The notes: generated by a model from the letters alone, not told the origin. A DNA stretch of 64,000 nucleotides from Candidatus Methylobacter favarea (GCF_902806695.1 NZ_CADCXN010000113.1:1-64000); one strand, 5' to 3'. Positions 35,358 to 45,622 are shown, numbered from the stretch's first letter. Numbers and translations: made by a program.

Positions 35358-38009
35358 ATGGGGAACTGGAAATTTTTACCCGCCTTGATTGGGTCGGTAC
35401 TGGTAGTTGGTATTGTTTTATATGTCGCCTTTTACTTCATTTTCCTGCATTTTTTCGTTGACTTATGGTGGTTTGAGTCCTTAAAGCTCGAGTTTTATTT
35501 CTGGCTGAGACTGCTTTACAAGTTTTTTCTTTTTGGCGGAGTAACGCTGGCTTTCTTCACCATTTTCTTTTTGCATTTCTGGATCGCTTCGCGTTATCTG
35601 GGTTTAAACCCGCCTGATGACGTGCTGGGCAATTTAGAGAAAAACAGGCGGTTTCAACACTTGGCTGATCAATTCATGAGCGGGTCGGTAAAAATCTACA
35701 CACCCATATCGCTGATTCTGGCGATGGTGGTCGCCATACCTTTTTATAAACAGTGGGAGACGGCTTTACTGTACTTTTATGGCAGGGATTCGGGCTTAAC
35801 CGAACCGGTTTATGGCAATGATATCAGCTTTTATTTATTGTCCTATCCCATTTATATGCTTATCCAGCAGGAGCTGCTGAGCACCGCTATTCTGATTTTC
35901 CTACTGGTCGGCATTTTGTATTGGCTGGAACACAATTTTGTGCCGAATCAGCGCAAACAATATCCTCTCGGCGCTAAAATCCATTTGATTGTTTTAATCG
36001 TTTTTGTGCTGATATATGTGGTGTGGGGATTTCTGCTGCAACGTTTTTCACTGCTTTATACCGATACTCATGAGCCTGTATTTTATGGTCCCGGATTTGT
36101 AGAAATCCGTTACCAATTGCCGCTTATCTGGCTGGGAATTATTACTTTTCTGGCAACCGCTATCACTGCAAGCATATTTGTTTTTTCAGACCAGCATCGC
36201 ATTAAAGCGCCGTTTATAATTTCCCTGCTTGCCTTTATCGGTGTTTTACTGCTGCCAAAAAGCCAGTTTATCCCCGACTTAATCCAGAAATATATTGTTG
36301 CTCCAAATCCTGTCAAGGCCGAAAAGCCGTTTATGGATAACAATATTAAAGCGACCCTGGATGCGTATGATTTAAAAAACATCAAGACTATTGATCTGAC
36401 TATCAAGTTAAACGCAACTCAGGATATTGAGACCTGGGGCAACCAGAAGCGCTTTGAGAATATTCCGGTATGGGACAGGGAATATCTCATTGACAGTTAT
36501 AAGCAGCTACAGGAAATAAGGCCGTATTACCGCTTCCTGGCTGTCGATGAAGATCGCTATTTTATTCTCGACCATACCCGACAGGTTAATCTGGCCGCCC
36601 GGGAGGTCAACATATCGAAACTGCCCGAGGCAGCGCAAAACTGGGAAAATACCCATTTGCGCTATACCCATGGCTATGGCGCCGTTGTTACGCCTGCCGC
36701 CCAGGATGCAGATAAACCGCTGGTTTGGTATCTGCGCGATTTAAATATGTACTCCGATGTGGGGCTAAATGTTAAACATCCGGATATTTATTTTGGCCAG
36801 GAACAGTATGACTACGCCATAGTACCGAATAAACTCAATATAGTGGGAATTGCCGGTACGGCGTCAATGGAAGGGGAGGAGTACAAAGGCGAAGGCGGCA
36901 TACCCATTTCTTCCTATTTCAGAAAAGCGCTGTTGAGTTTTTATTTCCAGGATCCGAAAATATTTTTTTCAGTCAATATTTCCACCCGGAGTCAGCTATT
37001 GATGCGCAGAAATATAACTGAGCGTATTACCAGGATCGCCCCGTTCCTGCATCTTGACAAGGACCCTTACCTGGTGCTGAGCAACGACAGATTTTACTGG
37101 ATTCAGGACGCTTATACCTTGTCCCCCTGGTATCCGGTTTCCAAATCTGCCGCCGATGATTTTCTTGAGGGCAATCAGAAATTTAACTATATTCGCAACT
37201 CGGTCAAGATCATTGTAGATGCGCTGGATGGCGACGTGGACTTTTATATTTCTGATCCTTCAGACGCCATTATTCAGGCATACAGAAGAATTTATCCGGG
37301 ACTGTTTAAAAATCTTGAAGAAATGCCGGCTGAGTTGCGTAAGCATTTGCGCTATCCGCGGGATCTGTATTATCTGCAGATGAAAGTTTATGCAAGATAC
37401 CACCAGCGCACCCCCGAATTATTCTACGAACAAGCCGAAACCTGGCAATTTGCCAATGTCCGGAGACAACCGGTACGGCCTTATTACCAGACAATGGATT
37501 TCGGCAACTGTAATAACCGGGAAGAATTTGTCATGATCAATCCGATGACGCCGGTTAACAGGGATAACCTGAGCATGATCGGGGTGGCCGGCATAGTGGA
37601 TGGAGCAAATTGCGGACTGGATTACAAACCGGGCATTACTGTTTACAGGTTCGGTAAGGAGGTGCAGGTCAATGGGCCGGCTCAGGTTGAAGCGTTGATT
37701 AACCAAAATCCGGAAATATCCGCGCAGTTTACCTTATGGGGACGTTATGGCTCGACGGTAAAAATGGGCCGAATGATTATTCTGCCGATGGGCAATACCA
37801 TTCTTTATGTACAGCCTATCTATCTGGTTTCGATCAAGACCAAAATACCCGAATTGACCAGGGTCATTGTCTCTATCGGCAATGAGGTAGTAATGGATAG
37901 AACCTTATGGTCGGCATTTGAGCGTTTAAAGAAAATATACATTCAGGGCGCCGCCCAGACTGAGGGGGCAGAAACGCTAAAGGCGATTGAAAAACCGGAA
38001 GGTGAGTAG
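35358..38009 (+). CDS. UPF0182 family membrane protein (COG1615)
   Basis: The 883-residue product has about seven membrane segments in the first 320 residues (SVLVVGIVLYVAFYFIFLHF, FFLFGGVTLAFFTIFFLHF and others). A large periplasmic or external part of about 560 residues follows, with KATLDAYDLKNI, GYGAVVTPA, and GRMIILPMGNTILYVQPIYL near the end, all typical of UPF0182. The function is unknown. A Shine-Dalgarno GAGAGGA precedes the ATG. The family is better known from actinobacteria and cyanobacteria. Confidence 0.9.
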   Translation: MGNWKFLPALIGSVLVVGIVLYVAFYFIFLHFFVDLWWFESLKLEFYFWLRLLYKFFLFGGVTLAFFTIFFLHFWIASRYLGLNPPDDVLGNLEKNRRFQHLADQFMSGSVKIYTPISLILAMVVAIPFYKQWETALLYFYGRDSGLTEPVYGNDISFYLLSYPIYMLIQQELLSTAILIFLLVGILYWLEHNFVPNQRKQYPLGAKIHLIVLIVFVLIYVVWGFLLQRFSLLYTDTHEPVFYGPGFVEIRYQLPLIWLGIITFLATAITASIFVFSDQHRIKAPFIISLLAFIGVLLLPKSQFIPDLIQKYIVAPNPVKAEKPFMDNNIKATLDAYDLKNIKTIDLTIKLNATQDIETWGNQKRFENIPVWDREYLIDSYKQLQEIRPYYRFLAVDEDRYFILDHTRQVNLAAREVNISKLPEAAQNWENTHLRYTHGYGAVVTPAAQDADKPLVWYLRDLNMYSDVGLNVKHPDIYFGQEQYDYAIVPNKLNIVGIAGTASMEGEEYKGEGGIPISSYFRKALLSFYFQDPKIFFSVNISTRSQLLMRRNITERITRIAPFLHLDKDPYLVLSNDRFYWIQDAYTLSPWYPVSKSAADDFLEGNQKFNYIRNSVKIIVDALDGDVDFYISDPSDAIIQAYRRIYPGLFKNLEEMPAELRKHLRYPRDLYYLQMKVYARYHQRTPELFYEQAETWQFANVRRQPVRPYYQTMDFGNCNNREEFVMINPMTPVNRDNLSMIGVAGIVDGANCGLDYKPGITVYRFGKEVQVNGPAQVEALINQNPEISAQFTLWGRYGSTVKMGRMIILPMGNTILYVQPIYLVSIKTKIPELTRVIVSIGNEVVMDRTLWSAFERLKKIYIQGAAQTEGAETLKAIEKPEGE

Positions 38010-38097
38010 TACCTTGTTTGAAGCGCGGTAAATGGCGGCAATTATTGCTCTGTATTCAACCGATCCTGGCTTTTGACGGCCGCCGCCCGTTTGAGGC

Positions 38098-38649
38098 TTA
38101 CCACCACCAGCCATAAGGCCGGTAGTATCCTCCCCAGTAATAAGGATAGCCATAGTAGCCAAAATAAGGATAGTAGCCGTAACCATAGCCAAATCCGCCG
38201 TAACCGCCATAGTAATTACGATAATACTCCGGCCACAGGTAAATAACCCTCGCTGAAACCAGCGGCAGCCGGAGAATTTTTTTTCCAATAGTACGTTCTA
38301 GCTCACCCTCAAGCGTGCCTGCCACAGTAATTTCCTTGTCTTTGGCATACACCACGGGGTCGAGAAATTTGGCGCTTTTAAAAATAAACCGTCCTTCATT
38401 GGCTTTGTCCAATTGGGGTCGACCGGAACTGCCCAGGGGATAATACAATACCTGCACAAGGCTGAAATTCTGTTCATTTTCCACCTCAATTATAGTTCCG
38501 CCCCAGCGCACAGGCGCATGCTTGTAGTTATTAATATTTTGTATTGCCTGGCTATAGGTAACATCATATAAAGGCGGCTCTTTAATGGCAGGAGGCAAAT
38601 TCGAACACGCAGTCAATAACAGACAGATTAATAATAAATACCGTGCCAT
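38098..38649 (-). CDS. slp: Slp family outer membrane lipoprotein with aromatic tail
   Basis: Slp is a starvation-inducible outer membrane lipoprotein in E. coli with unclear function. The 183-residue product has lipobox LLLTAC (Cys15), then PPLYDVTYSQAIQNINNYKH, VRWGGTIIEVENEQNFSLVQ and EGRFIFKSAKFLDPVVYAKD, typical of Slp. The last 35 residues are almost only Gly, Tyr, Phe, Pro and Trp, ending GWWW. GGAG precedes the ATG at 38649; the frame is open to 38718, but the earlier ATG lacks a signal sequence. It converges with the UPF0182 gene. Confidence 0.88.
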   Translation of the reverse strand: MARYLLLICLLLTACSNLPPAIKEPPLYDVTYSQAIQNINNYKHAPVRWGGTIIEVENEQNFSLVQVLYYPLGSSGRPQLDKANEGRFIFKSAKFLDPVVYAKDKEITVAGTLEGELERTIGKKILRLPLVSARVIYLWPEYYRNYYGGYGGFGYGYGYYPYFGYYGYPYYWGGYYRPYGWWW

Positions 38650-38998
38650 ACTGATTCTCCTGTTATCTACGCGCAGATGGTTAATAATATAGAAAGTGCC
38701 TTTTTGCCTTAAGCTCATGTCCTTATTAAGTGTTACTGAGCCAGTACCTGTGAATAAGACTGATCTTCATGCTAAAAATTCCAGCTTTCAAGCATATACA
38801 AGCTATATGATTAGAACTATTCTAAGACAGCGGTTGTTGCCGACAGCTCGCTAGAGATTGCCAGCGACAGGGGTTTTCTGCAATGGCCCTCATAAAAATT
38901 AATATATCAACTTTCGCCTCCGATAGTTCCAGGGCCGCTCATGGCTTTAAGGGGATGCTGAAAGTCTTCTCTTTACTTTATTTGGTCAATTTGTTTCC

Positions 38999-40045
38999 AT
39001 GCAAAAAAATACTTCTCATTTTCTTTTTCCGGCATTTGTTGTGCTGGTGACGATGGCTTTTTTCTGGTTAATTAAGGATTATTTATTAGCCTGTTTCTGG
39101 GCAATAATTCTGGCTGTAATTTTTGATCCTGCTTATCAGCGGTTTAAGCAATATTTTAAAAATTCGGAAAAACTGCCGTTGTTTCTAACCATGCTTGTGA
39201 TTATTCTGGTTTTTGTAATCCCTTTTTTAACCATAACTTTGAGGATAACAGAGGAAAGTGCAGAGTATTATAAAAAAATTGAAAGCGGAGAAATAAATCC
39301 TCAACTTTATTTTCAAAATATCCTCTCTTTTTTGCCAAAATTCAATAAGTTGACCCCTATCGGCGGAATAAACGTTGAGCAGATCAGCAGCTCTGCGGGA
39401 AATGCCTTTGCCCAGGCGGTAAAATATACAGCGCAGCAAGTCCCCGGCTTTACTCAAAATATATTAAATCTAATCGTTCAGGTTGCCCTGACTTTTTACA
39501 TGCTGTTTTTTTTATTGCGCGACGGCCGGCAATTGATAAGAAAATTTATCCACCTGATTCCGATAGGAGACAGTATAGAAATAGAATTATTCGATCGTTT
39601 CACCAGCGTTGCCAGAGCCACTGTTAAAGGCGGTTTAATCGTAGCGGTAATTCAGGGCAGTATTGGCGGCTTGCTATTTTGGTCCGTCGGTATTCCCGCC
39701 GCTTTTTTATGGGGCATGCTGATGATAATTTTATCCTTACTGCCGATAGGCAGCGCTCTGGTCTGGGCTCCAGCTGCGGTAATTTTATTTTTTCAAGGTC
39801 AAACTTTAAAAGCCGTTATTATTTTGGCAGTTGGCATTCTGGCCATCGGCCTGATAGATAATTTTCTGCGGCCGCGACTGATAGGCAAAGATATTAAAAT
39901 GTCGGATTATCTGGTGCTGGTATCAACCTTGGGCGGATTGGCCTGGTTTTCATTAACAGGATTTGTATTAGGCCCCGTCATAGCCGCTTTATTTATTACC
40001 TGCTGGGAAATAGTGGGGAAAAATAGCCAGGCCAGTAAACCTTAA
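38999..40045 (+). CDS. AI-2E family transporter (PerM-like)
   Basis: The family is a set of membrane proteins with eight segments, some of which export signals or solutes. The 348-residue product starts with three close hydrophobic segments and has the cytoplasmic or periplasmic loop in the middle (residues 80-145). It ends LRPRLIGKDIKMSDYLVLVS with TLGGLAWFSLTGFVLGPVIA, which is the family signature. The substrate cannot be told from sequence. It is a single gene between slp and the cation transporter. Confidence 0.9.
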   Translation: MQKNTSHFLFPAFVVLVTMAFFWLIKDYLLACFWAIILAVIFDPAYQRFKQYFKNSEKLPLFLTMLVIILVFVIPFLTITLRITEESAEYYKKIESGEINPQLYFQNILSFLPKFNKLTPIGGINVEQISSSAGNAFAQAVKYTAQQVPGFTQNILNLIVQVALTFYMLFFLLRDGRQLIRKFIHLIPIGDSIEIELFDRFTSVARATVKGGLIVAVIQGSIGGLLFWSVGIPAAFLWGMLMIILSLLPIGSALVWAPAAVILFFQGQTLKAVIILAVGILAIGLIDNFLRPRLIGKDIKMSDYLVLVSTLGGLAWFSLTGFVLGPVIAALFITCWEIVGKNSQASKP

Positions 40046-40109
40046 AAAGCGAAGCTTTTAATTGCCAATTTAAAAAGAATAGAGTGGTTTTTAAAAAGTG
40101 TATTTACAC

Positions 40110-41012
40110 TTAATCAGCATTATCAATTTCAAAGAATATCCATTTAACCCGGGCATGCCTTTGCCTGATTTGCCGTTCCATGGCATTGATTTCATTCACG
40201 GCCCTGAGAACGGTCATATCCGGTTGAAGCTCGGCTTTAATAGTAACCATGACATTATTGCCGTGATTGATTGCCCACATATTCAGTACCTGCAGCACGC
40301 AGGGTTGAGTCTCCAGGTAGCGCTGGATGTCATCACTGATAGCGTCGGCAGATTCACCCAGCAGCAAGGAATGGACTTCTGTGCCTACCAGGACAGCAAC
40401 GGTAATCAGTAAAAATCCGATTAATATCGACCCTGCCGCATCATAGGCGGTATTGCCGGTGATCATGGTCAGACCCAGCATTATTAGGGCGATCCCGAGC
40501 CCTGCCAGAGCTGCCATGTCTTCACCGGTTACCACTATCAGTTCGCTGGATTGAGTTTCTTTAAACCATTGCCACATGGAACGGGCGGCTTTTTCCTCTT
40601 GCAAAGCCGCCAGCGCACCTTTTAAGGAAAAATATTCCAAACCCGCAGCAATCAGCAAGATGATCAAGGCGACACCCTCATTTTCGACAGTATGCGGATG
40701 GGTGTAGCGCAGCCATCCTTCATACACTGAAAAGACGCCGCCTACGGAAAACAAGGTGAATGCCACCATCATCGACCAGATATACGATTCCCGTCCAAAA
40801 CCCATGGGGTGTTTGCGCGTCGCCTTTTTTGCGGACCTCTTCATACCGATAAACAGTAATACCTGGTTTCCGCAATCGGCAAACGAGTGAATCGCTTCGG
40901 CTAATAAAGAGCCTGAACCGGTCCAGAAAGCTGCGCCTGTCTTGGCCGCGGCGATGCCTAAATTAGCCGCAAAGGCATAGAGAATGGCAGTAGTTGAGCT
41001 GGTATCTGACAT
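40110..41012 (-). CDS. cation diffusion facilitator family transporter
   Basis: CDF proteins export divalent metal ions by proton exchange. The 300-residue product has five to six membrane segments and the metal-site pattern H-x-x-x-D in LAEAIHSFADCGNQ of the second segment. A second acidic site lies in YDAAGSILIGFL. The C-terminal cytoplasmic domain (VLNMWAINHGNNVMVTIKAE) is present. The segment linked to metal preference does not give a clear answer. A CDF branch with a long linker between segments fits (QSSELIVVTGEDMAAL). Confidence 0.9.
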   Translation of the reverse strand: MSDTSSTTAILYAFAANLGIAAAKTGAAFWTGSGSLLAEAIHSFADCGNQVLLFIGMKRSAKKATRKHPMGFGRESYIWSMMVAFTLFSVGGVFSVYEGWLRYTHPHTVENEGVALIILLIAAGLEYFSLKGALAALQEEKAARSMWQWFKETQSSELIVVTGEDMAALAGLGIALIMLGLTMITGNTAYDAAGSILIGFLLITVAVLVGTEVHSLLLGESADAISDDIQRYLETQPCVLQVLNMWAINHGNNVMVTIKAELQPDMTVLRAVNEINAMERQIRQRHARVKWIFFEIDNAD

Positions 41013-41122
41013 AAATGTTCTTGACCCGGGCAGGTGAGACTCAAACGGTTAAATAGCTTCAAGTAAACTGCTAAACCTGATCAGCATCGACAGCACTTAA
41101 CCTTAACTATGATACTCATCGC

Positions 41123-41359
41123 TTAATTTTTCCTCAATAAACAATTCAGTTCATCCACGAGTTCGCACCAGTCCGAATTCACTTTTATTGCTTCAGCCAG
41201 AAACCCAGCCTGTGCCTGATTCCAGAAATCTGCCTCAGGCAAGGCAATAGCAGGCGGCAACGGTCTGTGTTTCTCGATAAAAGCCTGAATCTGTTCATCG
41301 CTGTCTGCTAAACCTAATTGACAAAACAATGTTTGCATCGTGTGAGGTGAAGTATCCAT
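41123..41359 (-). CDS. DUF2789 family protein
   Basis: The 78-residue product starts MDTSPHTMQTLFCQLGLADS, then HRPLPPAIALPEADFWNQAQ and FLAEAIKVNSDWCELVDEL, matching the DUF2789 pattern of small helical proteins in gammaproteobacteria. No function is known. It is transcribed in the same direction as the CDF gene, 110 bases upstream of it. Confidence 0.85.
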   Translation of the reverse strand: MDTSPHTMQTLFCQLGLADSDEQIQAFIEKHRPLPPAIALPEADFWNQAQAGFLAEAIKVNSDWCELVDELNCLLRKN

Positions 41360-41846
41360 TTGAATCCCTGAAATTATTAAGATTTACTGTGAGGCGATAA
41401 CATTCTCAACGTTTTCAACCGATGGCTCTTGCACTATGAACCGCTCTTGCAAGACCTGAGAAGTCTATCAGTAAGTTGTTTCCGCGCGTGAGCCGAACTA
41501 ATGATGTATCAGATTTTCTTTACAGATTTTAAACCCGTTGTTGCCGTTGACAGTGCAAGCAATACATAACATAACATACAATTGCCTGACAGCTAGCTAT
41601 AAAAATAATAAATTAGTCAATCAACCAATACTTCAAATCGAAAGCTAAATCGATTATCGCATCAGCATGTCCATGTGCTTATATTCTTTATGTTACAGTT
41701 TATTAATTCACTATAATTATTCAATAACCCCGTTATCAGTACGGTGTCGAGTTATGCTTTGACAAATGCGCGAGCGGATTTTTTAGCGGCGCCATCACCG
41801 CCATGATATTATCAATCAATATAATAGTTACAGAGTAGAGGGCAAA
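41360..41846. other. intergenic region before gnd
   Basis: About 490 AT-rich bases between the DUF2789 gene and gnd. A TTGACA at 41759-41764 could be a -35 box, but the sequence 17 bases on (TTTTTA) is a poor -10. No gene, RNA or terminator could be supported. The gnd ribosome site is AGAGGGC just before 41847. Confidence 0.4.
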
Positions 41847-43292
41847 ATGAAAGCGAACATAGGCTTAATCGGTTTGGCAGTAATGGGACAAAATCTGGTT
41901 TTAAACATGAATGACCACGGTTTTAAAGTCGCGGTTTTCAACCGCACCACCCGCACAGTAGATGAATTTTTGAACGGCCCGGCCAAAAACACTCAAATTA
42001 TCGGTACGCATTCGCTTGAAGAGCTGGTTAACAGCCTGGAGTCGCCCCGCATAATCATGCTGATGGTTAAAGCAGGGGTAGTGGTCGATCAATATATCGA
42101 CAAGTTGCTGCCGCTGTTATCAGCGGGCGATATTATTATTGACGGCGGCAACTCGCTTTTTACAGATACGGCCCGCCGCACGCTGGCCCTGAAAGACCAA
42201 AACCTTCTCTTTATAGGCGCCGGCGTATCCGGAGGTGAAGAAGGCGCAAGACATGGGCCTTCTATTATGCCGGGCGGCAATAAAGCCGCCTGGCCTGCCG
42301 TTAAAACTATTTTACAGGCCATCAGCGCGAAAGTTGACGGCAAACCGTGCTGCGAATGGGTAGGCGAAAACGGCGCCGGCCACTATGTCAAGATGGTGCA
42401 TAACGGCATTGAATACGGCGATATGCAGATTATCGGCGAAGCTTATCAATTGTTGTCTCAAGGCTTGGGGTTGACGGCCGATGAAATGCATGCTGTATTT
42501 GCCGACTGGAATAAAGGCGAATTAATTTCCTACCTGATTGAAATCACTGCCGATATTTTGGCTTTCAAGGATGAAGACGGTCAACCCCTAGTGGAAAAAG
42601 TCCTCGATACGGCGGGCCAAAAAGGCACCGGCAAATGGACCGGGATTAATGCGCTGGAATTGGGCATTCCTTTAACCTTAATCGGCGAAGCCGTATTTGC
42701 CCGCTGCTTGTCCGCACAAAAAGAAGAACGGGTCAAGGCCGCGCAATTGTTGCCTAAACACAGCCAGATTTTTAACGGCGACAAGCAAATCATAATCGAA
42801 GCCATTCGTAATGCCGTGTATGCATCCAAGATAATTTCTTATGCTCAGGGGTTCAGATTAATGCGCGAAGCTTCCAAAGAATACGGCCTGGCGCTCAACT
42901 ATGGTGAAATTGCACTGTTGTGGCGCGGCGGCTGCATTATTCGCAGCGGATTTTTAAATGATATCAAGCAGGCTTATGACGCCAGCCCTGATTTGGAAAA
43001 TCTTCTGCTGGCGGAATTTTTTATGAATGCCGTGGCCCGGTCTGACAAAGGCTGGCGCAAAGCCGTCATTCTAGCCATAGAACTGGCTATCCCGACGCCG
43101 GCATTTGCTTCGGCATTGGCTTACTACGACGGCTATCGGACAGAAAGACTGCCTGCCAACCTTTTGCAGGCGCAAAGAGACTATTTTGGCGCCCATACCT
43201 ATGAGCGGACCGATCAGCCCAGAGGCCGGTTTTTCCATACCGACTGGACAGGTCATGGCGGCAAGACGGCATCATCTACCTATACTGTATAA
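41847..43292 (+). CDS. gnd: 6-phosphogluconate dehydrogenase, decarboxylating (NADP)
   Basis: It oxidises and decarboxylates 6-phosphogluconate to ribulose 5-phosphate. The 481-residue product has the nucleotide-binding GLAVMGQNLVLNM with NRTT, the family signature GAGVSGGEEGARHGPSIMPG, and the substrate site MVHNGIEYGDMQIIGEAYQL. It ends in the usual RGRFFHTDWTGHGG tail. Length is that of the long (type I) enzyme. It is followed by zwf and pgl, so the oxidative pentose phosphate route is clustered; in RuMP methanotrophs this set oxidises formaldehyde-derived sugar. Confidence 0.97.
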   Translation: MKANIGLIGLAVMGQNLVLNMNDHGFKVAVFNRTTRTVDEFLNGPAKNTQIIGTHSLEELVNSLESPRIIMLMVKAGVVVDQYIDKLLPLLSAGDIIIDGGNSLFTDTARRTLALKDQNLLFIGAGVSGGEEGARHGPSIMPGGNKAAWPAVKTILQAISAKVDGKPCCEWVGENGAGHYVKMVHNGIEYGDMQIIGEAYQLLSQGLGLTADEMHAVFADWNKGELISYLIEITADILAFKDEDGQPLVEKVLDTAGQKGTGKWTGINALELGIPLTLIGEAVFARCLSAQKEERVKAAQLLPKHSQIFNGDKQIIIEAIRNAVYASKIISYAQGFRLMREASKEYGLALNYGEIALLWRGGCIIRSGFLNDIKQAYDASPDLENLLLAEFFMNAVARSDKGWRKAVILAIELAIPTPAFASALAYYDGYRTERLPANLLQAQRDYFGAHTYERTDQPRGRFFHTDWTGHGGKTASSTYTV

Positions 43293-43419
43293 GCCATAGC
43301 TTTACCGCCGTATTTTTACCACTTATTGTTTTATCCCTTATTATTGTTCACCGCGAAGGTTATCAATTTATTCATAAACTTCGGGGTCTGTGCGATGAAT
43401 TTTTTTACGAGTCTATTTC

Positions 43420-44901
43420 ATGAACGCTGAGCCTTGCACTTACGTTATATTTGGCGCCACCGGCAATCTTTCCAGAATTAAATTAATGCCGGCACTGTAT
43501 CATCTCGATGTGGCCAGGCAGTTACCGGAGGGAACGCGCATTTTGGCCATAGGCCGCAGGCCCTGGGATCAGCAGAAATGGGTGGAGGAAGCCAGGGATA
43601 TGATTCAGGCAAAGGGCGATCTTGATGAAAACGTTTTACAGCGTTTCAGCGAGCGGCTGTATTATCATCAGGGCGATATAGAGCAGGAACAGTGCTATAC
43701 GGATCTGGCCGGTTTGCTTAACCGGAATAAAAACTTCCCCAAAAACATTGCTTTTTATCTGTCCATCAGTCCGTCCGATTTTGGCCCAGTCATGGAATTT
43801 TTAAGCAAAAACAGCTTGTTTGACGAGGAATACGGCTGGCGGCGGGTAATTATTGAAAAGCCGTTTGGCTATGACCTGGACAGTGCGCAGGCTCTACAAA
43901 AACGCATCAGCCAATATTTGACGGAACAGCAAATTTACCGAATCGATCACTATCTGGGTAAAGGCATGGTGCAGAATGTGCTGGTCTTCCGTTTTGCCAA
44001 TGTAATGCTGGAGCCGTTATGGAACCGCAACTATATAGATCATATCCAGTTTACTCATTCTGAAACAATCGGTATAGAAAGCCGCGGGGAATATTACGAT
44101 AGTGCCGGCGCCCTGCGCGACATGCTGCAAAGTCATCTGTTGCAGCTATTGACGCTGATGGCAATGGAGCCGCCGGTGTCCATGGAAGCAGAATCCTTGC
44201 GCGATGAAAAAGTCAAGGTATTAAAATCAATTCGCCCCATTCCCAAAGAAGCCGTGCATGGGCACGCCTTCCGCGCTCAATATGGCAAAGGCACTATTAA
44301 CGGCGAAAAAGTCAAAAGTTATCTGCAGGAAGAACATATACCCGCTACCAGCGTGACTGAAACCTATGCGGCCATGAAACTCTATATTGACAACTGGCGC
44401 TGGCGCGGCGTGCCTTTTTATCTGCGGACCGGCAAGCGCATGGCCAAGGCCCAGTCAACGATTTCAATTTGTTTTCGCCATCCGCCGCTGCAATTTTTTC
44501 GTGACACCCAGGTTCAATGCATGAATCCTAATTGGGTGCTGCTGGGCATACAGCCGGAAGAGTGCATTCGCATTGAAATGACGGTAAAAGAACCGGGTCT
44601 GGAAATGAACACCCGGGTCAGCAGTCTTGATGCCAGTTTCCGAAACAGTGATGAGAAAACGATTGATGCCTATGAGGATTTATTGCTGGATGTGTTAAAA
44701 GGCGACCGGTCATTATTTCTGCGCTTTGATGAAGTCGAGCACGCGTGGCGCGTTGTCGAACCCATTCTGCAAACCTGGGCGATTGAGCGCGACTATATCG
44801 CCACTTACCCGGCCGGCTCCTGGGGGCCGGAAGACAGCCGCCGTCTGTTCGATAAGGAAGCGCAGTCCTGGCGCAGCTCATTAATTCCGGAGGGCAAGTA
44901 A
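43420..44901 (+). CDS. zwf: glucose-6-phosphate 1-dehydrogenase
   Basis: Zwf oxidises glucose 6-phosphate to 6-phosphogluconolactone. The 493-residue product has the nucleotide-binding FGATGNLSRIKLMPALYHL, the active site RIDHYLGKGMVQNVLVFRFA with its catalytic His, and KPFGYD for substrate binding. It ends in RRLFDKEAQSWR. Usual length. Its TAA is directly followed by the ATG of pgl with no gap. The upstream gap to gnd is 127 bases and may hold a promoter that I cannot define. Confidence 0.97.
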   Translation: MNAEPCTYVIFGATGNLSRIKLMPALYHLDVARQLPEGTRILAIGRRPWDQQKWVEEARDMIQAKGDLDENVLQRFSERLYYHQGDIEQEQCYTDLAGLLNRNKNFPKNIAFYLSISPSDFGPVMEFLSKNSLFDEEYGWRRVIIEKPFGYDLDSAQALQKRISQYLTEQQIYRIDHYLGKGMVQNVLVFRFANVMLEPLWNRNYIDHIQFTHSETIGIESRGEYYDSAGALRDMLQSHLLQLLTLMAMEPPVSMEAESLRDEKVKVLKSIRPIPKEAVHGHAFRAQYGKGTINGEKVKSYLQEEHIPATSVTETYAAMKLYIDNWRWRGVPFYLRTGKRMAKAQSTISICFRHPPLQFFRDTQVQCMNPNWVLLGIQPEECIRIEMTVKEPGLEMNTRVSSLDASFRNSDEKTIDAYEDLLLDVLKGDRSLFLRFDEVEHAWRVVEPILQTWAIERDYIATYPAGSWGPEDSRRLFDKEAQSWRSSLIPEGK

Positions 44902-45585
44902 ATGCAGAATAACCATCGCTGGCATGTCCTGGAAACGGCCGAACAGGTTGCACAGCCAGCCTGCCAGCATATCCTGGAGATAGCCCGGCATGCTATTGCA
45001 GAACAGGGCAAATTCAAACTAGTCCTGGCTGGCGGCAGCACCCCGGAAAAAGTTTACCATTTATTGGCGCAAACCAATGCAGACTGGCAGCGATGGTATA
45101 TTTATTTCGGTGATGAACGCTGTTTACCTGTAGATCATAAAGACAGAAACAGCGTGATGGCCGCTCAGTCTTTTCTGGAAAAAGTAGCGATTCCGGCATC
45201 ACAGATATTTACCATGCCTGCTGAACTGGGCCCTGAACAAGCGGCTAAAAGCTATCAACAAACTATTGCCGGTGCGCTGCCGTTTCATCTGGTTTTGCTA
45301 GGCATCGGAGAAGATGGCCATACGGCCAGTTTGTTCCCCGGCCACAAGCATCCGGAACAAGAACTGGTGCATGCGGTTTATAATGCCCCCAAGCCGCCGC
45401 CCGAAAGAGTTTCCCTCAGCGCAAAAGCCTTAAGCAGCACTGATCGGCTTATTTTCCTGATTACCGGCGCAAGCAAACAGGAAGCCGTTAAAAATTGGCG
45501 TCTGGGACAGGACTTACCGGTTGCCGCTGTAACTGCGCAAAATCCAGGCGATATTTATATAGATCGGGCGGCCTATAATGCCTAG
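44902..45585 (+). CDS. pgl: 6-phosphogluconolactonase
   Basis: Pgl opens the lactone made by Zwf to give 6-phosphogluconate, the substrate of Gnd. The 227-residue product is of the DevB type, with VLAGGSTPEKVYHLLA, YFGDERCLPVDHKDRNS and GIGEDGHTASLFPGH, then ERVSLSAKAL. All conserved residues of the family are visible. The ATG directly abuts the zwf stop codon. A SHOCT-domain gene converges from the other side. Confidence 0.96.
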   Translation: MQNNHRWHVLETAEQVAQPACQHILEIARHAIAEQGKFKLVLAGGSTPEKVYHLLAQTNADWQRWYIYFGDERCLPVDHKDRNSVMAAQSFLEKVAIPASQIFTMPAELGPEQAAKSYQQTIAGALPFHLVLLGIGEDGHTASLFPGHKHPEQELVHAVYNAPKPPPERVSLSAKALSSTDRLIFLITGASKQEAVKNWRLGQDLPVAAVTAQNPGDIYIDRAAYNA

Positions 45586-45622
45586 TGCCTTAATCAGGTT
45601 TTTGCTGTGTCAATCCACTGAA

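Noticed and set aside
41759-41790. Sigma-70 promoter before gnd
   Set aside because: TTGACA is present, but the -10 position is a poor match, so it is only mentioned in the gap entry.
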